DNA of 64,000 nucleotides from an uncultured Eubacteriales bacterium (GCA_900545805.1 URAL01000002.1:1-64000); one strand, 5' to 3'; positions 1-9,271 are shown, counted from the stretch's first letter. Made by a program: numbers and translations. Notes: generated by a model not told the origin, from the sequence alone.

Positions 1-1217
1 GCGGCGAGGTGAATTCGACCATGAATGCTCTGGTGGACGAGTTTAACAATACCGTCGGGCGTGAGCAGGGCGTTCGCGTTAGGGTGGACAGCGTCAGCAA
101 CAGCGGCGTCATCCATGAAAGCGTGCTGGCCGCCGCCTATAAGGAGCCCGGCGCGCCCGAGCTGCCGGATATCTTCGTGTCCTACCCCAAAACCGTGCTG
201 GCTCTGCCGGATGATGATATTCTGGTGGACTACCGTGACTATTTCACCGCCGGGGAGCTGAATGCCTACATTCCGGAGTTTGTTGAGGAGGGGACGGTGG
301 ATGGCCGGCCGGTCATTCTGCCGCTGGCAAAATCTACGGAGATCTTATTTGTAAACAAGACGGCCTTTGACCGCTTTGCCGCCGATACAGGTGCAAGCCT
401 GGATGAGCTGGCCACCTGGGAGGGGCTTTATGCCGTGGCGGAGCGATATGCCGAATGGTCTGGCGGTAAGAGCTTCTTTGCGCATGATTATCACTTTAAC
501 TATTTCCAGGTGGGTGTTGAGTCGCTGGGCGAGAGCTTTTTCGACGAGGACGGTCTCGCCTTCGGCCCGGGGTTTACCTATGCATGGAAGCCTTATGCCG
601 AAGCTGCACTGACCGGCGGACTGTGGCTTGGCAGCGGCTACGCAACCGAGCCGCTGCGCACCGGTGATGTGATAGCATCCGTCGCCTCGTCCGCCAGTGT
701 GCTGTACTATTCCGACGTGGTGACCTATAAGGACAACAGCAGCGAGAAGGTAGAGATCATCTCGCTGCCATGCCCCATATTTGAGGGCGGGGAAAGGCTT
801 GTCATGCAGCGGGGCGTGGGGGCCTGTACCGTGAAGTCCACGCCGGAGCGGGAAAAAGCCTGTACGATCTTCCTCAAATGGCTGACAGAGCCTGAGAGAA
901 ATGTGGATTTCGTCACGTCTCTCGGTTATATGCCGGTGACTAAGGAGGGCTTTGACTATCTGCCTGCCGCCATAGAAACGCTGACAGATCCCATGTATGC
1001 TTCGCTCTACGAGGCCTTTTTGAGGACGCGGCAGGACTACACCTTCTATGTGCCGCCCCAGCGGGAGGACTATCTGTCGCTGGAGACACGCTTTGAAAAA
1101 ACGGCGCGCCTGCGTCTTACGGCGGGACGGGTGCAATATTCCGAGCAGGGCGCGGACGTAACGGACGAGCTGCTGCATACAACGCTGGACGAGTTCAAAA
1201 GAAGCTATGGCAATTAA
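1..1217 (+). CDS. ABC transporter extracellular solute-binding protein, 5' end cut off by the window
   Basis: The reading frame is open from the first bases of the window, so the signal peptide and true start lie upstream; the GTG at 9 is only the first start-like codon. About 400 residues remain and read as a class 1 periplasmic binding protein of the carbohydrate type. Features are a lobe beginning MNALVDEFNN, a hinge stretch PVILPLAKSTEILFVNK, and late family-typical segments such as CTIFLKWLTEPERNVDF and LGYMPVTKEGF. Such lipoproteins bind a sugar or related solute outside the cell and pass it to an ABC permease; no permease or ATPase is visible here. The membrane LuxR-type regulator starts 25 bp downstream, so the binding protein might instead feed a sensor. 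That last point is inference; the substrate cannot be read from the sequence. Confidence 0.8.
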   Translation, partial: GEVNSTMNALVDEFNNTVGREQGVRVRVDSVSNSGVIHESVLAAAYKEPGAPELPDIFVSYPKTVLALPDDDILVDYRDYFTAGELNAYIPEFVEEGTVDGRPVILPLAKSTEILFVNKTAFDRFAADTGASLDELATWEGLYAVAERYAEWSGGKSFFAHDYHFNYFQVGVESLGESFFDEDGLAFGPGFTYAWKPYAEAALTGGLWLGSGYATEPLRTGDVIASVASSASVLYYSDVVTYKDNSSEKVEIISLPCPIFEGGERLVMQRGVGACTVKSTPEREKACTIFLKWLTEPERNVDFVTSLGYMPVTKEGFDYLPAAIETLTDPMYASLYEAFLRTRQDYTFYVPPQREDYLSLETRFEKTARLRLTAGRVQYSEQGADVTDELLHTTLDEFKRSYGN

Positions 1218-1242
1218 CACTGAAAAGAGAGGAGGGAGCTGC

Positions 1243-2841
1243 GTGCTTCTGTACCTTAACAGGCGGTGGGGCAAAATCGACGCAGCGGCAAGAGGCCGCA
1301 GCATCGGCAGCCGTCTGGCGCTTTGCTGGCTATGCATGGTGCTGGCGGTGCTGTCTGCCGCGCTGCTTCTGCTGAGTGCGACGGGCGTTCTCTCCCACAC
1401 GGCGAGTCAGTTCGGAGAAACGGCGGCCCTGCAGCAGAAAAACACCGCTGCCATTTTCACCGCCCAAATGGACGTGCTCACCGCGCAGGGCATTGAGCTT
1501 TCCAACACTGTCAGCGGAGAGGTCGAGAGCTTTCTTGCCGGCCGCGGCCTGTCATTCGATGCGCTGAATGATAATCCGGAGCTCATCGCGGAGCTGGAAG
1601 ATATGCTGATCCCTGCTTTGAAGAGCGCAATGGAGGGCAGCACCTGCAGCGGCGCGTATTTCTGCCTTGATGCTACCGCAAACACATCTCTGTCAACATC
1701 CGAAACCTCCCGTGCGGGAGTGTATCTCCGATATTCCGGTCTTCGATCCGCCCACCCCGGCGGTACCGTCACCTGCTTTCGGGGAACGGTGGATGCCGCC
1801 AGAAGAAACGGCTTGCAGCTTCACAATCGCTGGAACCCAGAGCTGAATACTTCCCTGATCCCCGGCTACCGGCAGGTCATGGCGTGGGACGGAGACAGAA
1901 TCTCCGGCGGCTGCCTCTGGACAGAGCGGATACCGCTGCTGGATACCTGGGAGAGCGTGACGCTTCTGTGCGTACCCGTGCGTGATGGAGCGGGTAATGT
2001 CAGGGGCGTCTGCGGTATGGAGCTGAGCGACCTGTATTTCAGTCTGTCCCACAGTACAGTCTCCGGCTCCTACGGCAGCTTCATAATGCTGCTGGCTCCC
2101 ATGAACGGAGATACTCTCCTTCTCGATAAGGCCATGCTGGGCAGCACGGAGGGGACGGATCTGTCCGCCTCCGGCGAGATGAGGATACAAAGCGGCCGGG
2201 ACTACGATACATTTACATGGAACGACACGACCTATCTCGGCAAGTACCAGATCGTCCCAGGCCGTTTGGCGGACGGTCATCCGCTGGCGGCGGTGACGCT
2301 GGTGCCGGAAAGCGGCTACCGCCATCAGGTTCAGAGCGCCCGCCTCGGCTGGACGCTGGGCTCCCTCGGATTCCTTATAGGGATGCTGGTGCTGGCCGCT
2401 GCACTTTCCCGCCGCTTTGCCATGCCTATCGCCCAAGGCCTCGAGGCAGCAAAAAGCTGTGAACATGACTGGCAGCCTACGGGCATTCGGGAGATTGACG
2501 AGCTGACGGTCTATTTCCATAGCCGCCTGCGTGAGAGCCGGCCCGAGGATGCCCTGCCCCGGCAGGTGGAAAGCCTTGTATCCGAGCTCATCGACCGGTC
2601 AAAGGGACTTACCTCCTCGGAGCGCATTATCCTGCGCTACTATGCCGAGGGCTATACCGTTAAGGACATTCCCGGACTGCTGTTTATCAGCATGGGCACT
2701 GTGAAGGGTCACAACAGCCATATATACAGCAAGCTGGGGGTGGATTCCTACGATGCTCTGAAAGCCTATTTGGATGTGCTCCGGCGCTGCGGTAGACTGG
2801 AGGAGCTGCTGCAGAGCGGCAAGCAGCGAAGCTATGTATGA
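1243..2841 (+). CDS. Membrane-bound sensor with LuxR-type DNA-binding domain
   Basis: The GTG at 1243 is preferred because GGAGGG (1231-1236) sits 6-7 bases before it; the in-frame ATG at 1207 overlaps the previous gene and has no ribosome site. The product (about 532 residues) has one transmembrane helix near residues 25-50, a roughly 300-residue extracytoplasmic domain of Cache/PAS-like size, and a second helix near 375-395. The C-terminal LuxR helix-turn-helix contains LTSSERIILRYYAEGYT and ISMGTVKGHNSHIYSKLGV. No receiver or kinase domain is present, so it appears to be a one-component transmembrane regulator. It follows the solute-binding protein closely, which suggests that protein or its ligand is sensed. 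A hairpin with a T-run follows. The ligand and targets are unknown. Confidence 0.75.
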   Translation: MLLYLNRRWGKIDAAARGRSIGSRLALCWLCMVLAVLSAALLLLSATGVLSHTASQFGETAALQQKNTAAIFTAQMDVLTAQGIELSNTVSGEVESFLAGRGLSFDALNDNPELIAELEDMLIPALKSAMEGSTCSGAYFCLDATANTSLSTSETSRAGVYLRYSGLRSAHPGGTVTCFRGTVDAARRNGLQLHNRWNPELNTSLIPGYRQVMAWDGDRISGGCLWTERIPLLDTWESVTLLCVPVRDGAGNVRGVCGMELSDLYFSLSHSTVSGSYGSFIMLLAPMNGDTLLLDKAMLGSTEGTDLSASGEMRIQSGRDYDTFTWNDTTYLGKYQIVPGRLADGHPLAAVTLVPESGYRHQVQSARLGWTLGSLGFLIGMLVLAAALSRRFAMPIAQGLEAAKSCEHDWQPTGIREIDELTVYFHSRLRESRPEDALPRQVESLVSELIDRSKGLTSSERIILRYYAEGYTVKDIPGLLFISMGTVKGHNSHIYSKLGVDSYDALKAYLDVLRRCGRLEELLQSGKQRSYV

Positions 2842-2904
2842 AGTAATATGATTTTCACATTATCAGAAATGCACAATTTATGCCAGCCATATTTGTGCAT
2901 TACG

Positions 2905-2969
2905 TATAGGCCTAAGTCATGTTTTGCGGTTTTTCGCCAAAAACAGGACTTGGGCCTATATCTTTTTTT
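2905..2969 (+). terminator. Long imperfect hairpin with T-run after the LuxR-type gene
   Basis: TATAGGCCTAAGTC near 2905 pairs with GACTTGGGCCTATA near 2947-2960, with an inner AAAACA/TGTTTT pairing, and is followed by a T-rich run. It fits an intrinsic terminator for the upstream pair and isolates the next operon. Confidence 0.65.
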
Positions 2970-3042
2970 ATAAAAGAGGGTAATTATTGAGACATAACAG
3001 CCGCATACATTGGGGAAAACTGCCGGGGAGGAGGGATTACAT

Positions 3043-3468
3043 ATGAAGCGGATCATGAAGGAGGCAATGGGTGACTGCTCTACCGTAGAGGAGTTCCGCT
3101 TTCTTGTCCGCTGCCGGGAATGCGGCAGAACGTGGCACAGCAGCCCGGTTCGTTTTTCTAAGGCCGGTGCAGAGCCGAAAACCGAGGGGATGAGTGCGAT
3201 CTTCCGGACGCTCTATGAGAGGGAACGGGATGCTGCCCGGGAAAAAGCCGCAGCGGAAGCCTCTGAGATATTCAGCCGCTGCCCGGTCTGCGGAAGGCTG
3301 GTGTGCGACCGTTGCTTTCTGATCTGTGAGGACCTGGATATGTGCATTGCCTGCGCTAAGACCTTGCAGGTGCGCGGCGACATTGTGGCAGGAGAAGCTT
3401 TCGCACCGCGTGAGCTCCCTGCCGGACCGATAGGCAAAGCTTCAACGGAAGAATCAGATATCAAATAA
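3043..3468 (+). CDS. Small cysteine-rich zinc-ribbon protein
   Basis: The start ATG at 3043 follows GGAGGAGGG with a 7-base spacer; the upstream in-frame ATG at 3010 has no ribosome site. The roughly 141-residue product has CRECGRTWH near the N-terminus and a cluster CPVCGRLVCDRC...CEDLDMCIACAK, enough for two or three zinc-binding ribbons, and an Ala/Glu-rich helical linker between them. There is no signal peptide or membrane helix. It is the first gene of the 3-13 kb operon, 18 bp before the SPFH gene. Zinc ribbons recur in nearly every cytoplasmic member of this operon, which suggests mutual interaction (inference). Function unknown. Confidence 0.7.
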   Translation: MKRIMKEAMGDCSTVEEFRFLVRCRECGRTWHSSPVRFSKAGAEPKTEGMSAIFRTLYERERDAAREKAAAEASEIFSRCPVCGRLVCDRCFLICEDLDMCIACAKTLQVRGDIVAGEAFAPRELPAGPIGKASTEESDIK

Positions 3469-3486
3469 AAAAAGGAGACAGAAACT

Positions 3487-4944
3487 ATGGGACTTATCAA
3501 AGCGGCCTTAGGCGCGGCCGGCGGCGTTATGGCCGACCAGTGGCGGGAATACTTTTATTGCGAAGCCATCCCCTCGGATGTGCTGGCGGTTAAGGGACGA
3601 AAGAAGGTCACGGGCCGTTCCAGCAACACCAAGGGTGATGACAACATCATCTCCAACGGCAGCGTGATCGCCATTGCCGACGGTCAGTGTATGCTTATCG
3701 TGGAGCAGGGCAAGGTGGTGGATGTGTGCGCCGAGCCGGGCGAATACACCTACGATATGTCCACAGAGCCGAGCATCTTCTACGGCGATCTGGGCGAAAA
3801 CGTAAAGAACGTATTTATGAACATCGGCAAGCGCTTTACCTTCGGCGGCGAGGCCCCCAAGGATCAGCGCATCTACTACTTCAACACCAAGGAGCTGACG
3901 GGCAATAAGTACGGTACGCCCAGCCCCGTTCCGTTCCGGGTGGTGGATCAGCGGGCCGGCATCGACATAGACATCGGCATCCGCTGCTTCGGCGAGTACA
4001 GCATCAGGCTGAAGAATCCGCTGCTGTTTTACACCAACGTATGCGGCAATGTCAGCGAGGACTATAAGACTGAAAATATCGCGGGTCAGATGAAGACTGA
4101 GCTGCTGACCGCGCTTCAGCCCGCGTTTGCAAAAATCAGCGAAATGGGCATCCGCTATTCCGCTCTCCCCGGTCATACGCTTGAGCTGTCCGACGCCCTC
4201 AACGAGCAGCTGTCGGGCAAGTGGCGTGATCTCCGCGGTATGGAGATCGTCTCCTTCGGTGTTTCCAGCGTGAAGGCCAACGAAGAGGACGAACAGATGA
4301 TCAAGGAGCTGCAGCGCAATGCGGCCTTCATGGATCCCACTCGTGCGGCGGCACATCTCGTAGGCTCTCAGGGCGAAGCCATGAAGGCGGCGGCCGCCAA
4401 CACCGGCGCAGGCCCGGCTATGGCCTTTATGGGCATGGGCCTGGCCGGTCAGGCGGGCGGCATGAACGCCCAGAATCTCTTCCAGATGGGACAGCAGCAG
4501 CAAATGCAGCAGCAGCAAATGCAGCAGCAGCAAATGCAGCAGCAGGCGGCGCAGCCTGCCCCCGCTCCGGCGATGCAGGGCTGGACTTGCTCCTGCGGGC
4601 AGGGCGGTATCACCGGCAACTTCTGCCCGAACTGCGGCGCAAAGAAGCCCGAGCCGAAGCCTGCCGCAGACAGCTGGAAATGCAGCTGCGGCGCCACCGT
4701 CACGGGAAAGTTCTGCCCTGAGTGCGGCAGTCCCAGACCCGCTCCGGCAGAGGACGGCTGGACCTGTGCCTGCGGTGCGGTGAACAAGGGCAAGTTCTGC
4801 TCCGAGTGCGGCGCGAAGAAGCCTGCCGGCGTACCCCAGTATAAGTGCGACAAATGCGGCTGGGAGCCTGCCGATCCCAAGCATCCCCCCAAGTTCTGCC
4901 CTGAGTGCGGAGACCCCTTTGATGACGGGGACATCGTAGGATGA
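3487..4944 (+). CDS. SPFH-domain protein with C-terminal zinc ribbons (YdjI-like)
   Basis: The 485-residue product starts after AAGGAG. Residues about 1-300 match the SPFH/band-7-like family that includes Bacillus YdjI: MGLIKAALGAAGGVMADQW, SNTKGDDNIISNGSVIAIADG, and LLFYTNVCGNVSEDY. A Gln/Met repeat follows (about 335-355), then four CxC/CxxC zinc-ribbon units between residues 365 and 480, each ending FCPxCG or FCSECG. It lacks a signal peptide; SPFH proteins usually scaffold membrane microdomains from the cytoplasmic side. In Bacillus the homologue lies beside pspA and the TPM protein YdjH. A paralogue sits at 36903-38129. The next gene overlaps by 4 bp (ATGA), so the two are probably co-translated. 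Confidence 0.88.
   Translation: MGLIKAALGAAGGVMADQWREYFYCEAIPSDVLAVKGRKKVTGRSSNTKGDDNIISNGSVIAIADGQCMLIVEQGKVVDVCAEPGEYTYDMSTEPSIFYGDLGENVKNVFMNIGKRFTFGGEAPKDQRIYYFNTKELTGNKYGTPSPVPFRVVDQRAGIDIDIGIRCFGEYSIRLKNPLLFYTNVCGNVSEDYKTENIAGQMKTELLTALQPAFAKISEMGIRYSALPGHTLELSDALNEQLSGKWRDLRGMEIVSFGVSSVKANEEDEQMIKELQRNAAFMDPTRAAAHLVGSQGEAMKAAAANTGAGPAMAFMGMGLAGQAGGMNAQNLFQMGQQQQMQQQQMQQQQMQQQAAQPAPAPAMQGWTCSCGQGGITGNFCPNCGAKKPEPKPAADSWKCSCGATVTGKFCPECGSPRPAPAEDGWTCACGAVNKGKFCSECGAKKPAGVPQYKCDKCGWEPADPKHPPKFCPECGDPFDDGDIVG
4492..4545 (+). repeat. Tandem 15-bp repeat inside the SPFH gene
   Basis: Three copies of a CAG/CAA/ATG unit encode a Gln-Gln-Gln-Gln-Met pattern in the linker between the SPFH domain and the zinc ribbons. 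The unit length keeps frame, so copy number could vary without breaking the protein. Confidence 0.85.
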
Positions 4945-5453
4945 AGCGCCGGGCGGTCTGGATTTTCCTGCTGGGAGTGCTTGTCGGCATCGCCCTTTCC
5001 GTACTGTATAAGCACTTTGTGACCGATCGGATCATGGATCGGGGCGGCATGGAAAATCCAGACTTTGCCTATCCTCTGGACGGCGACCGCACTTATGTGG
5101 ATAACTCCGCTCTGTGGCCGGTGCTGGAGGGAACGTGGAAAAGCACGGACGGCCGATGGCAGGCGGTCATCGGCGAGGAGAGCGGCATCGTCCTCACGGC
5201 GGACGACGAGACGGTTTTAGAGTCGCCGCTGCATTTTACCTATCTCCGGCCGGGTAAGGTTTTCTTTACGGAGCTTCAAACGGATATCCGCACGCTTAGG
5301 AGTCCGGATACAGCGGCTCTTGGCAGGATCGTTGAGCTTTGCCATAATGCAGGGGAGGGCGAGGACGCCGGAACGCTGCTGCTGAGGCTGGAATGGCCGG
5401 TGGCAGGCGAGGAAACAATACAATTCAAAAAAACAAATATACAGGAGCAATAG
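4941..5453 (+). CDS. Single-pass membrane protein of unknown function
   Basis: The ATG overlaps the stop of the SPFH gene (ATGA), showing translational coupling. The 170-residue product has a basic N-terminus and one hydrophobic helix (VWIFLLGVLVGIALSVLY), then a soluble domain rich in Trp, Gly and Asp. The part GTWKSTDGRWQAVIGEESGI resembles the small beta-sandwich modules seen in bacterial lipoproteins. With no lipobox it is probably anchored by the N-terminal helix with the rest outside the cell. No family was recognised; its tight placement links it to the SPFH protein. Confidence 0.7.
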   Translation: MKRRAVWIFLLGVLVGIALSVLYKHFVTDRIMDRGGMENPDFAYPLDGDRTYVDNSALWPVLEGTWKSTDGRWQAVIGEESGIVLTADDETVLESPLHFTYLRPGKVFFTELQTDIRTLRSPDTAALGRIVELCHNAGEGEDAGTLLLRLEWPVAGEETIQFKKTNIQEQ

Positions 5454-5456
5454 ACC

Positions 5457-6257
5457 ATGGGATTATTTGATAAGAAATACTGCGATGTGTGCGGAGAGAA
5501 GATAGGGCTGCTCGGTAACCGCAAGCTGGAGGACGGAAATCTCTGCAAGGAATGCGCGAGGAAGCTGTCACCCTGGTTCAGCGACCGCCGCAGCTCCACG
5601 GTGGAGGAGATAAAGCAGCAGCTGGCATACAGAGAAGAAAACCGGAAAAAGGCGGCTCAGTTCCGCACAACCCGCGCCCTCGGCGAGGACCGGAAAGTGC
5701 TGCTGGACGAGGAGCACCGCTGGTTTACCGTCACCCGCGCCCGGGATCTGGAGGAGGCCAATCCGGATATTCTGGACTATGATGCCATCACCGGCTGCCG
5801 GATGGACATAGACGAGAGCAAAACGGAGCTGATGCGTGAAAATGCCGACGGCGAGGAGGTCAGCTATGTTCCGCCGCGCTACGAGTATTCCTACGACTTT
5901 GAGATCGTCATTTCGGTCCGTCATCCCTATTTTGACGAGATGCGCTTCCGCCTAAACGGAAGCTCGGTTGACTTTGAGCCTTCGGCAATGCTTCGGCCGA
6001 AGAGCTTCAACGCCGGAAGACCCGACCCGGAGAACTGCGCGGAATACCGCAAGTACCGTCAGATGGGCGACGAGATCTGCCTGTGTCTGGAGGAGGCTCG
6101 ACGCGGAAGTGCGGCTGAGGATGCCGTGCCCGGTGAAGCGCCTGCCGTGCTGCAAACGGAAGCAGCCCCGTCATCGGGACCGTGGACCTGCTCTGCCTGC
6201 GGCGGCGCCAACAGCAGGGGAGGCTTCTGTGAATACTGCGGCTCGCCCAGACAGTGA
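5457..6257 (+). CDS. DUF4428-type zinc-ribbon protein with C-terminal second ribbon
   Basis: The 266-residue product begins MGLFDKKYCDVCGEKIG, with the paired cysteines and LCKECARKLSPWF typical of the DUF4428 N-terminal ribbon. A helical linker follows, then a central region (residues about 75-205) with the aromatic pattern YEYSYDFEIVISVRHPYFDEM, and a final ribbon WTCSACGGAN...GGFCEYCGSPRQ. It starts 3 bp after the previous stop. No membrane helix is present, so it is likely cytoplasmic. The final ribbon closely resembles those of the SPFH protein, which supports a common partner. Biochemical function unknown. Confidence 0.75.
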   Translation: MGLFDKKYCDVCGEKIGLLGNRKLEDGNLCKECARKLSPWFSDRRSSTVEEIKQQLAYREENRKKAAQFRTTRALGEDRKVLLDEEHRWFTVTRARDLEEANPDILDYDAITGCRMDIDESKTELMRENADGEEVSYVPPRYEYSYDFEIVISVRHPYFDEMRFRLNGSSVDFEPSAMLRPKSFNAGRPDPENCAEYRKYRQMGDEICLCLEEARRGSAAEDAVPGEAPAVLQTEAAPSSGPWTCSACGGANSRGGFCEYCGSPRQ

Positions 6258-6321
6258 GCTGAAAATAAGCAAAACCCCGCAAGGGATAAAATAAATAATA
6301 ATTATATAGGAGGAAACGATT

Positions 6322-6978
6322 ATGGCAAACCTGACAGGAAACCTAAAGGACTCTATGACCGCAACCTTCCCCCGTGAGTTCGATATTCCAAACCCGATGA
6401 CGATTCAGGAAATCTATGACAAGATAAATGCCCGTGCCGCGGCGTTCCAGATGCCGTTTTCCATAAAGGGCGGCGTTCCCGGCGAGCGCATTGTCTTTGC
6501 AAAGGAGCCGAATCTTGATGTTACCATCTGGCTTCACGTCAAGGACGGCACACACATCAAGATCACACCGGTCACGACGAGCAGCAGCGCCACGATCAAC
6601 GGCATTGATGTCGGCAAGAACAGTATCATGCGCAAGGGCGTTAAGGGCGTGGCCAGCAGACCGATGCTGCAGGGTGAATATATCGACACCGTGACTGACA
6701 CCATCAAAAGGATCCTGGCGGATGAAGAAGTGGAGGATTATGTGGCGCCCGAGGTAGCTCCGGGAGCGGACAAGCCCCTGAACTGGCTGACACTGCTGCT
6801 GCTGTGCATCTTCGTCGGAGGCATCGGCATCCATCGCTTCTATGTGGGCAAGATCGGAACGGGCATACTGTTCCTGTTAACCGCCGGTCTGTTCGGAATC
6901 GGCTGGCTTGTGGACCTTATAAAAATCGTCACCGGAAAATTCACTGACAAGAACGGCAACGTTATCCAGAGAAATTAG
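6322..6978 (+). CDS. TM2-domain membrane protein
   Basis: The 218-residue product starts after AGGAGG. Residues 1-150 form a soluble domain of unknown type. Residues about 152-205 are a TM2 domain: two hydrophobic helices around GGIGIHRFYVGKIGTGI and LFGIGWLVDLIKIVTGKF, with the conserved G-x-HRFY-x-G pattern. TM2 proteins are small integral membrane proteins often paired with zinc-ribbon or SPFH proteins in Firmicutes. It continues the operon, though a 64-bp AT-rich gap precedes it. Confidence 0.8.
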   Translation: MANLTGNLKDSMTATFPREFDIPNPMTIQEIYDKINARAAAFQMPFSIKGGVPGERIVFAKEPNLDVTIWLHVKDGTHIKITPVTTSSSATINGIDVGKNSIMRKGVKGVASRPMLQGEYIDTVTDTIKRILADEEVEDYVAPEVAPGADKPLNWLTLLLLCIFVGGIGIHRFYVGKIGTGILFLLTAGLFGIGWLVDLIKIVTGKFTDKNGNVIQRN

Positions 6979-7043
6979 ATGAGCCGGGCGTGAAGCACGA
7001 AAGAACGGCTCAGCATAACTGATGTTGATAAGAGGATTTAAGT

Positions 7044-7964
7044 ATGAAAAAGATAGTATCTCTGGCACTGACTCTGATGATGGTGCTCTCCCTTACTGCC
7101 TGCGGCAGTAAGGACGGCGGAGACTCTGCCGACCCCAATCTGGGGAAATATATCGGTCAGAGCGTCACCTCCAGCGGGGACAGCGACTGGCTCTCCATGG
7201 ACGATGTCTATGACGAGGGCGATAACTACATAGAACTGAAAAGCGGCGGCAAGGGCGAGTTCTGTCTGGACGGCGACAAGGAGACCATCAAGTGGAGCCT
7301 TGCCGCGGACGGCACGCTGAAGCTGACCGGCAACAACGTAGAGAGCACCGGTACCCTGAAGGACGGTCTCATCACGCTCAACGATTACTGGGGCATCGAT
7401 CTCATTATGACCTTTCTGAAGGAAGGCGCGGAAATGTCGGCGCAAACCGGTACAAAGCTGCTCGACTGGTGGAACGGCGACTGGTTCGGCTGGTGGAAGA
7501 TGACCGACTGCTCGGGCTATTACGAGGACATGGAGGGCGACTGGTGGGATATCTGCGGCACCATTGATATCGGAGCTGACAATAAGGGCACCGTAACGCT
7601 TTGGGACGAGGACTACACAAAGGACAGCCCCATGGCCATGGTGAATGTCAGCCTGAGCGGCTCCGGCACCGGTGAGCACGGCACAATGACGTCCGAGGGC
7701 GGCCAGTTCACGGACGTAAAGCTGGAGCATGCGGAATGGATCATTGATCCGGGCACGCTGGATTGCGATGATCTGATTCGTATCGACGGTTACTACGAAA
7801 ACGGCGAAGACGGATACCACTATGAGATATATCTGCGCCCCTGGGGAACATACTGGGACGATGTGGATGAAGGAACTCATCCCTACTCCTATGACGACTG
7901 GTATCTTCCTTTGATAAAGGCAGGCAAGCCCATGCCCGACAGCATAGGTGCAGATGCCCGGTAG
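7044..7964 (+). CDS. Lipoprotein, first of a paralogous pair
   Basis: A lipoprotein signal peptide ends in the lipobox LTAC (Cys near residue 20), so the mature 286-residue protein is probably attached to the outer face of the membrane. The first 120 residues are nearly the same as those of the next gene, starting CGSKDGGDSADPNLGKYIG and containing YIELKSGGKG and a GTL-D-G-LITL beta pattern of a small repeat module. The C-terminal half is different, acidic and rich in Trp and Tyr (GDWFGWWKMTDCSGYYED, GDWWDICGTIDI). No enzyme family was recognised. Confidence 0.75.
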   Translation: MKKIVSLALTLMMVLSLTACGSKDGGDSADPNLGKYIGQSVTSSGDSDWLSMDDVYDEGDNYIELKSGGKGEFCLDGDKETIKWSLAADGTLKLTGNNVESTGTLKDGLITLNDYWGIDLIMTFLKEGAEMSAQTGTKLLDWWNGDWFGWWKMTDCSGYYEDMEGDWWDICGTIDIGADNKGTVTLWDEDYTKDSPMAMVNVSLSGSGTGEHGTMTSEGGQFTDVKLEHAEWIIDPGTLDCDDLIRIDGYYENGEDGYHYEIYLRPWGTYWDDVDEGTHPYSYDDWYLPLIKAGKPMPDSIGADAR

Positions 7965-8071
7965 CGGATAATTCATTAACTTAACAAGAACTGCAACGTT
8001 ATTCAAAAGGCATAGTGCCGCCGCTGCAAGCGCGATAACGGCACCATGGTCTCAATGATAAGGAGTGTAAT

Positions 8072-9271
8072 ATGAAAAAGCTTGTATCTCTTGCGCTGGC
8101 ACTGGTGCTGGTGCTCTCCCTTACCGCCTGCGGCAGTAAGGACGGCGGAGACTCCGCCGACCCCAACCTCGGCAAATATATCGGCGCGGAATTCTCCGCC
8201 GACGGCAACGAGTGGCTCAGCCTGGACGAGGTCTATGATGAAGGCGAGAGCTATATTGAACTCAAAAGCGGCGGCAAGGGCGTGTTCTGTCTGGGCGGCG
8301 ACGCGACTGACATCAAGTGGGCGCTCGAGAGCGACGGCTCCCTGAAGCTGACCCGAGACAGCCTGGAAAGCAACGGCACGCTGCAAAACGGAATCATCAC
8401 GCTCACCGATCTCTGGGGCAACAATGTCACCATCACCTTCGTCAAGGAGGGCGGTGAGTCCACGCAGGGCGGGGATTCGGGCAAGGATGCTCCCGGCGGC
8501 ACCGGCCTTGTGAGCGAGGAGGCGGTGCAGAAGGGCTACGTCTGGATGAACGAGGTCAATAATAATATTTTTAGTACCACCTACGAGGAGATTGCCGAAT
8601 ACTTCGGCGTGGATGGCGAGTTTGTCAAGGAAGAATACAGCGACCACATGAAGCGGAACCAGCGCTACTACAAGTGGATCTCGAAGGACGACTCAAGCCA
8701 CTTCATCTATGTCAACTTCGCGGAAGAGAATTCGGGCGTTTTCACAGTCAGCGCATACAACACCAGCGGCTTCTCCGGCAATGAGGCCATCGAGAAATAT
8801 CTCGATACGGTGAAGGCCGAGGCTGCCGAGGCGAATAAGGCGGCCGCCGCCAACGCCAAGATGAAGAACTTCGTCGTAACCATCACGCAGTTCGCGCACG
8901 ATGATGTTGCTGTCAAGATAATAACGAAGATCCCCGAGTCCGGCTGGTCGTATGACGAGGGAAAGAAATGCCTTGTGGAAAACAACGATCCCACGGCCTT
9001 CGGCGCGGGCGCCATCAGATTCGAGGTAAGAGCCAATGTGGCGGACTTCGACTACTACAAGGACAACTTTGAAAACTATCAGGATATCGATGACCGCGTG
9101 ATCGGCGGCATCACCTTCCACGGCCGCACCTACGAGCGCATCGGCTACGACTGGATCGAGTACGTCGCGCAGATCGACGATGGGCGTGCGCTGTCCATCG
9201 GGCTGACAGATATTGACTGCGTCCCGGGCACGATGCCTGACATCATCCTAAGCAACATGACGATCAAGTAA
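8072..9271 (+). CDS. Lipoprotein, second of a paralogous pair
   Basis: The start follows AAGGAG. The signal peptide and mature N-terminus (lipobox LTAC; about residues 1-125) are nearly identical to the preceding lipoprotein, showing a tandem duplication. After a Gly/Ser-rich linker near residues 130-145, the C-terminal 250 residues differ. They begin with a stretch reminiscent of small outer-surface lipoprotein modules (VDGEFVKEEYSDHMKRNQRYYKW) and end with a second alpha/beta segment (RTYERIGYDWIEYVAQIDDG). Probably an extracytoplasmic partner of the operon's membrane proteins; function unknown. Confidence 0.75.
   Translation: MKKLVSLALALVLVLSLTACGSKDGGDSADPNLGKYIGAEFSADGNEWLSLDEVYDEGESYIELKSGGKGVFCLGGDATDIKWALESDGSLKLTRDSLESNGTLQNGIITLTDLWGNNVTITFVKEGGESTQGGDSGKDAPGGTGLVSEEAVQKGYVWMNEVNNNIFSTTYEEIAEYFGVDGEFVKEEYSDHMKRNQRYYKWISKDDSSHFIYVNFAEENSGVFTVSAYNTSGFSGNEAIEKYLDTVKAEAAEANKAAAANAKMKNFVVTITQFAHDDVAVKIITKIPESGWSYDEGKKCLVENNDPTAFGAGAIRFEVRANVADFDYYKDNFENYQDIDDRVIGGITFHGRTYERIGYDWIEYVAQIDDGRALSIGLTDIDCVPGTMPDIILSNMTIK

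Noticed and set aside
4492..4545. CRISPR-like repeat
   Set aside because: Short in-frame Gln/Met codon repeat without spacers.
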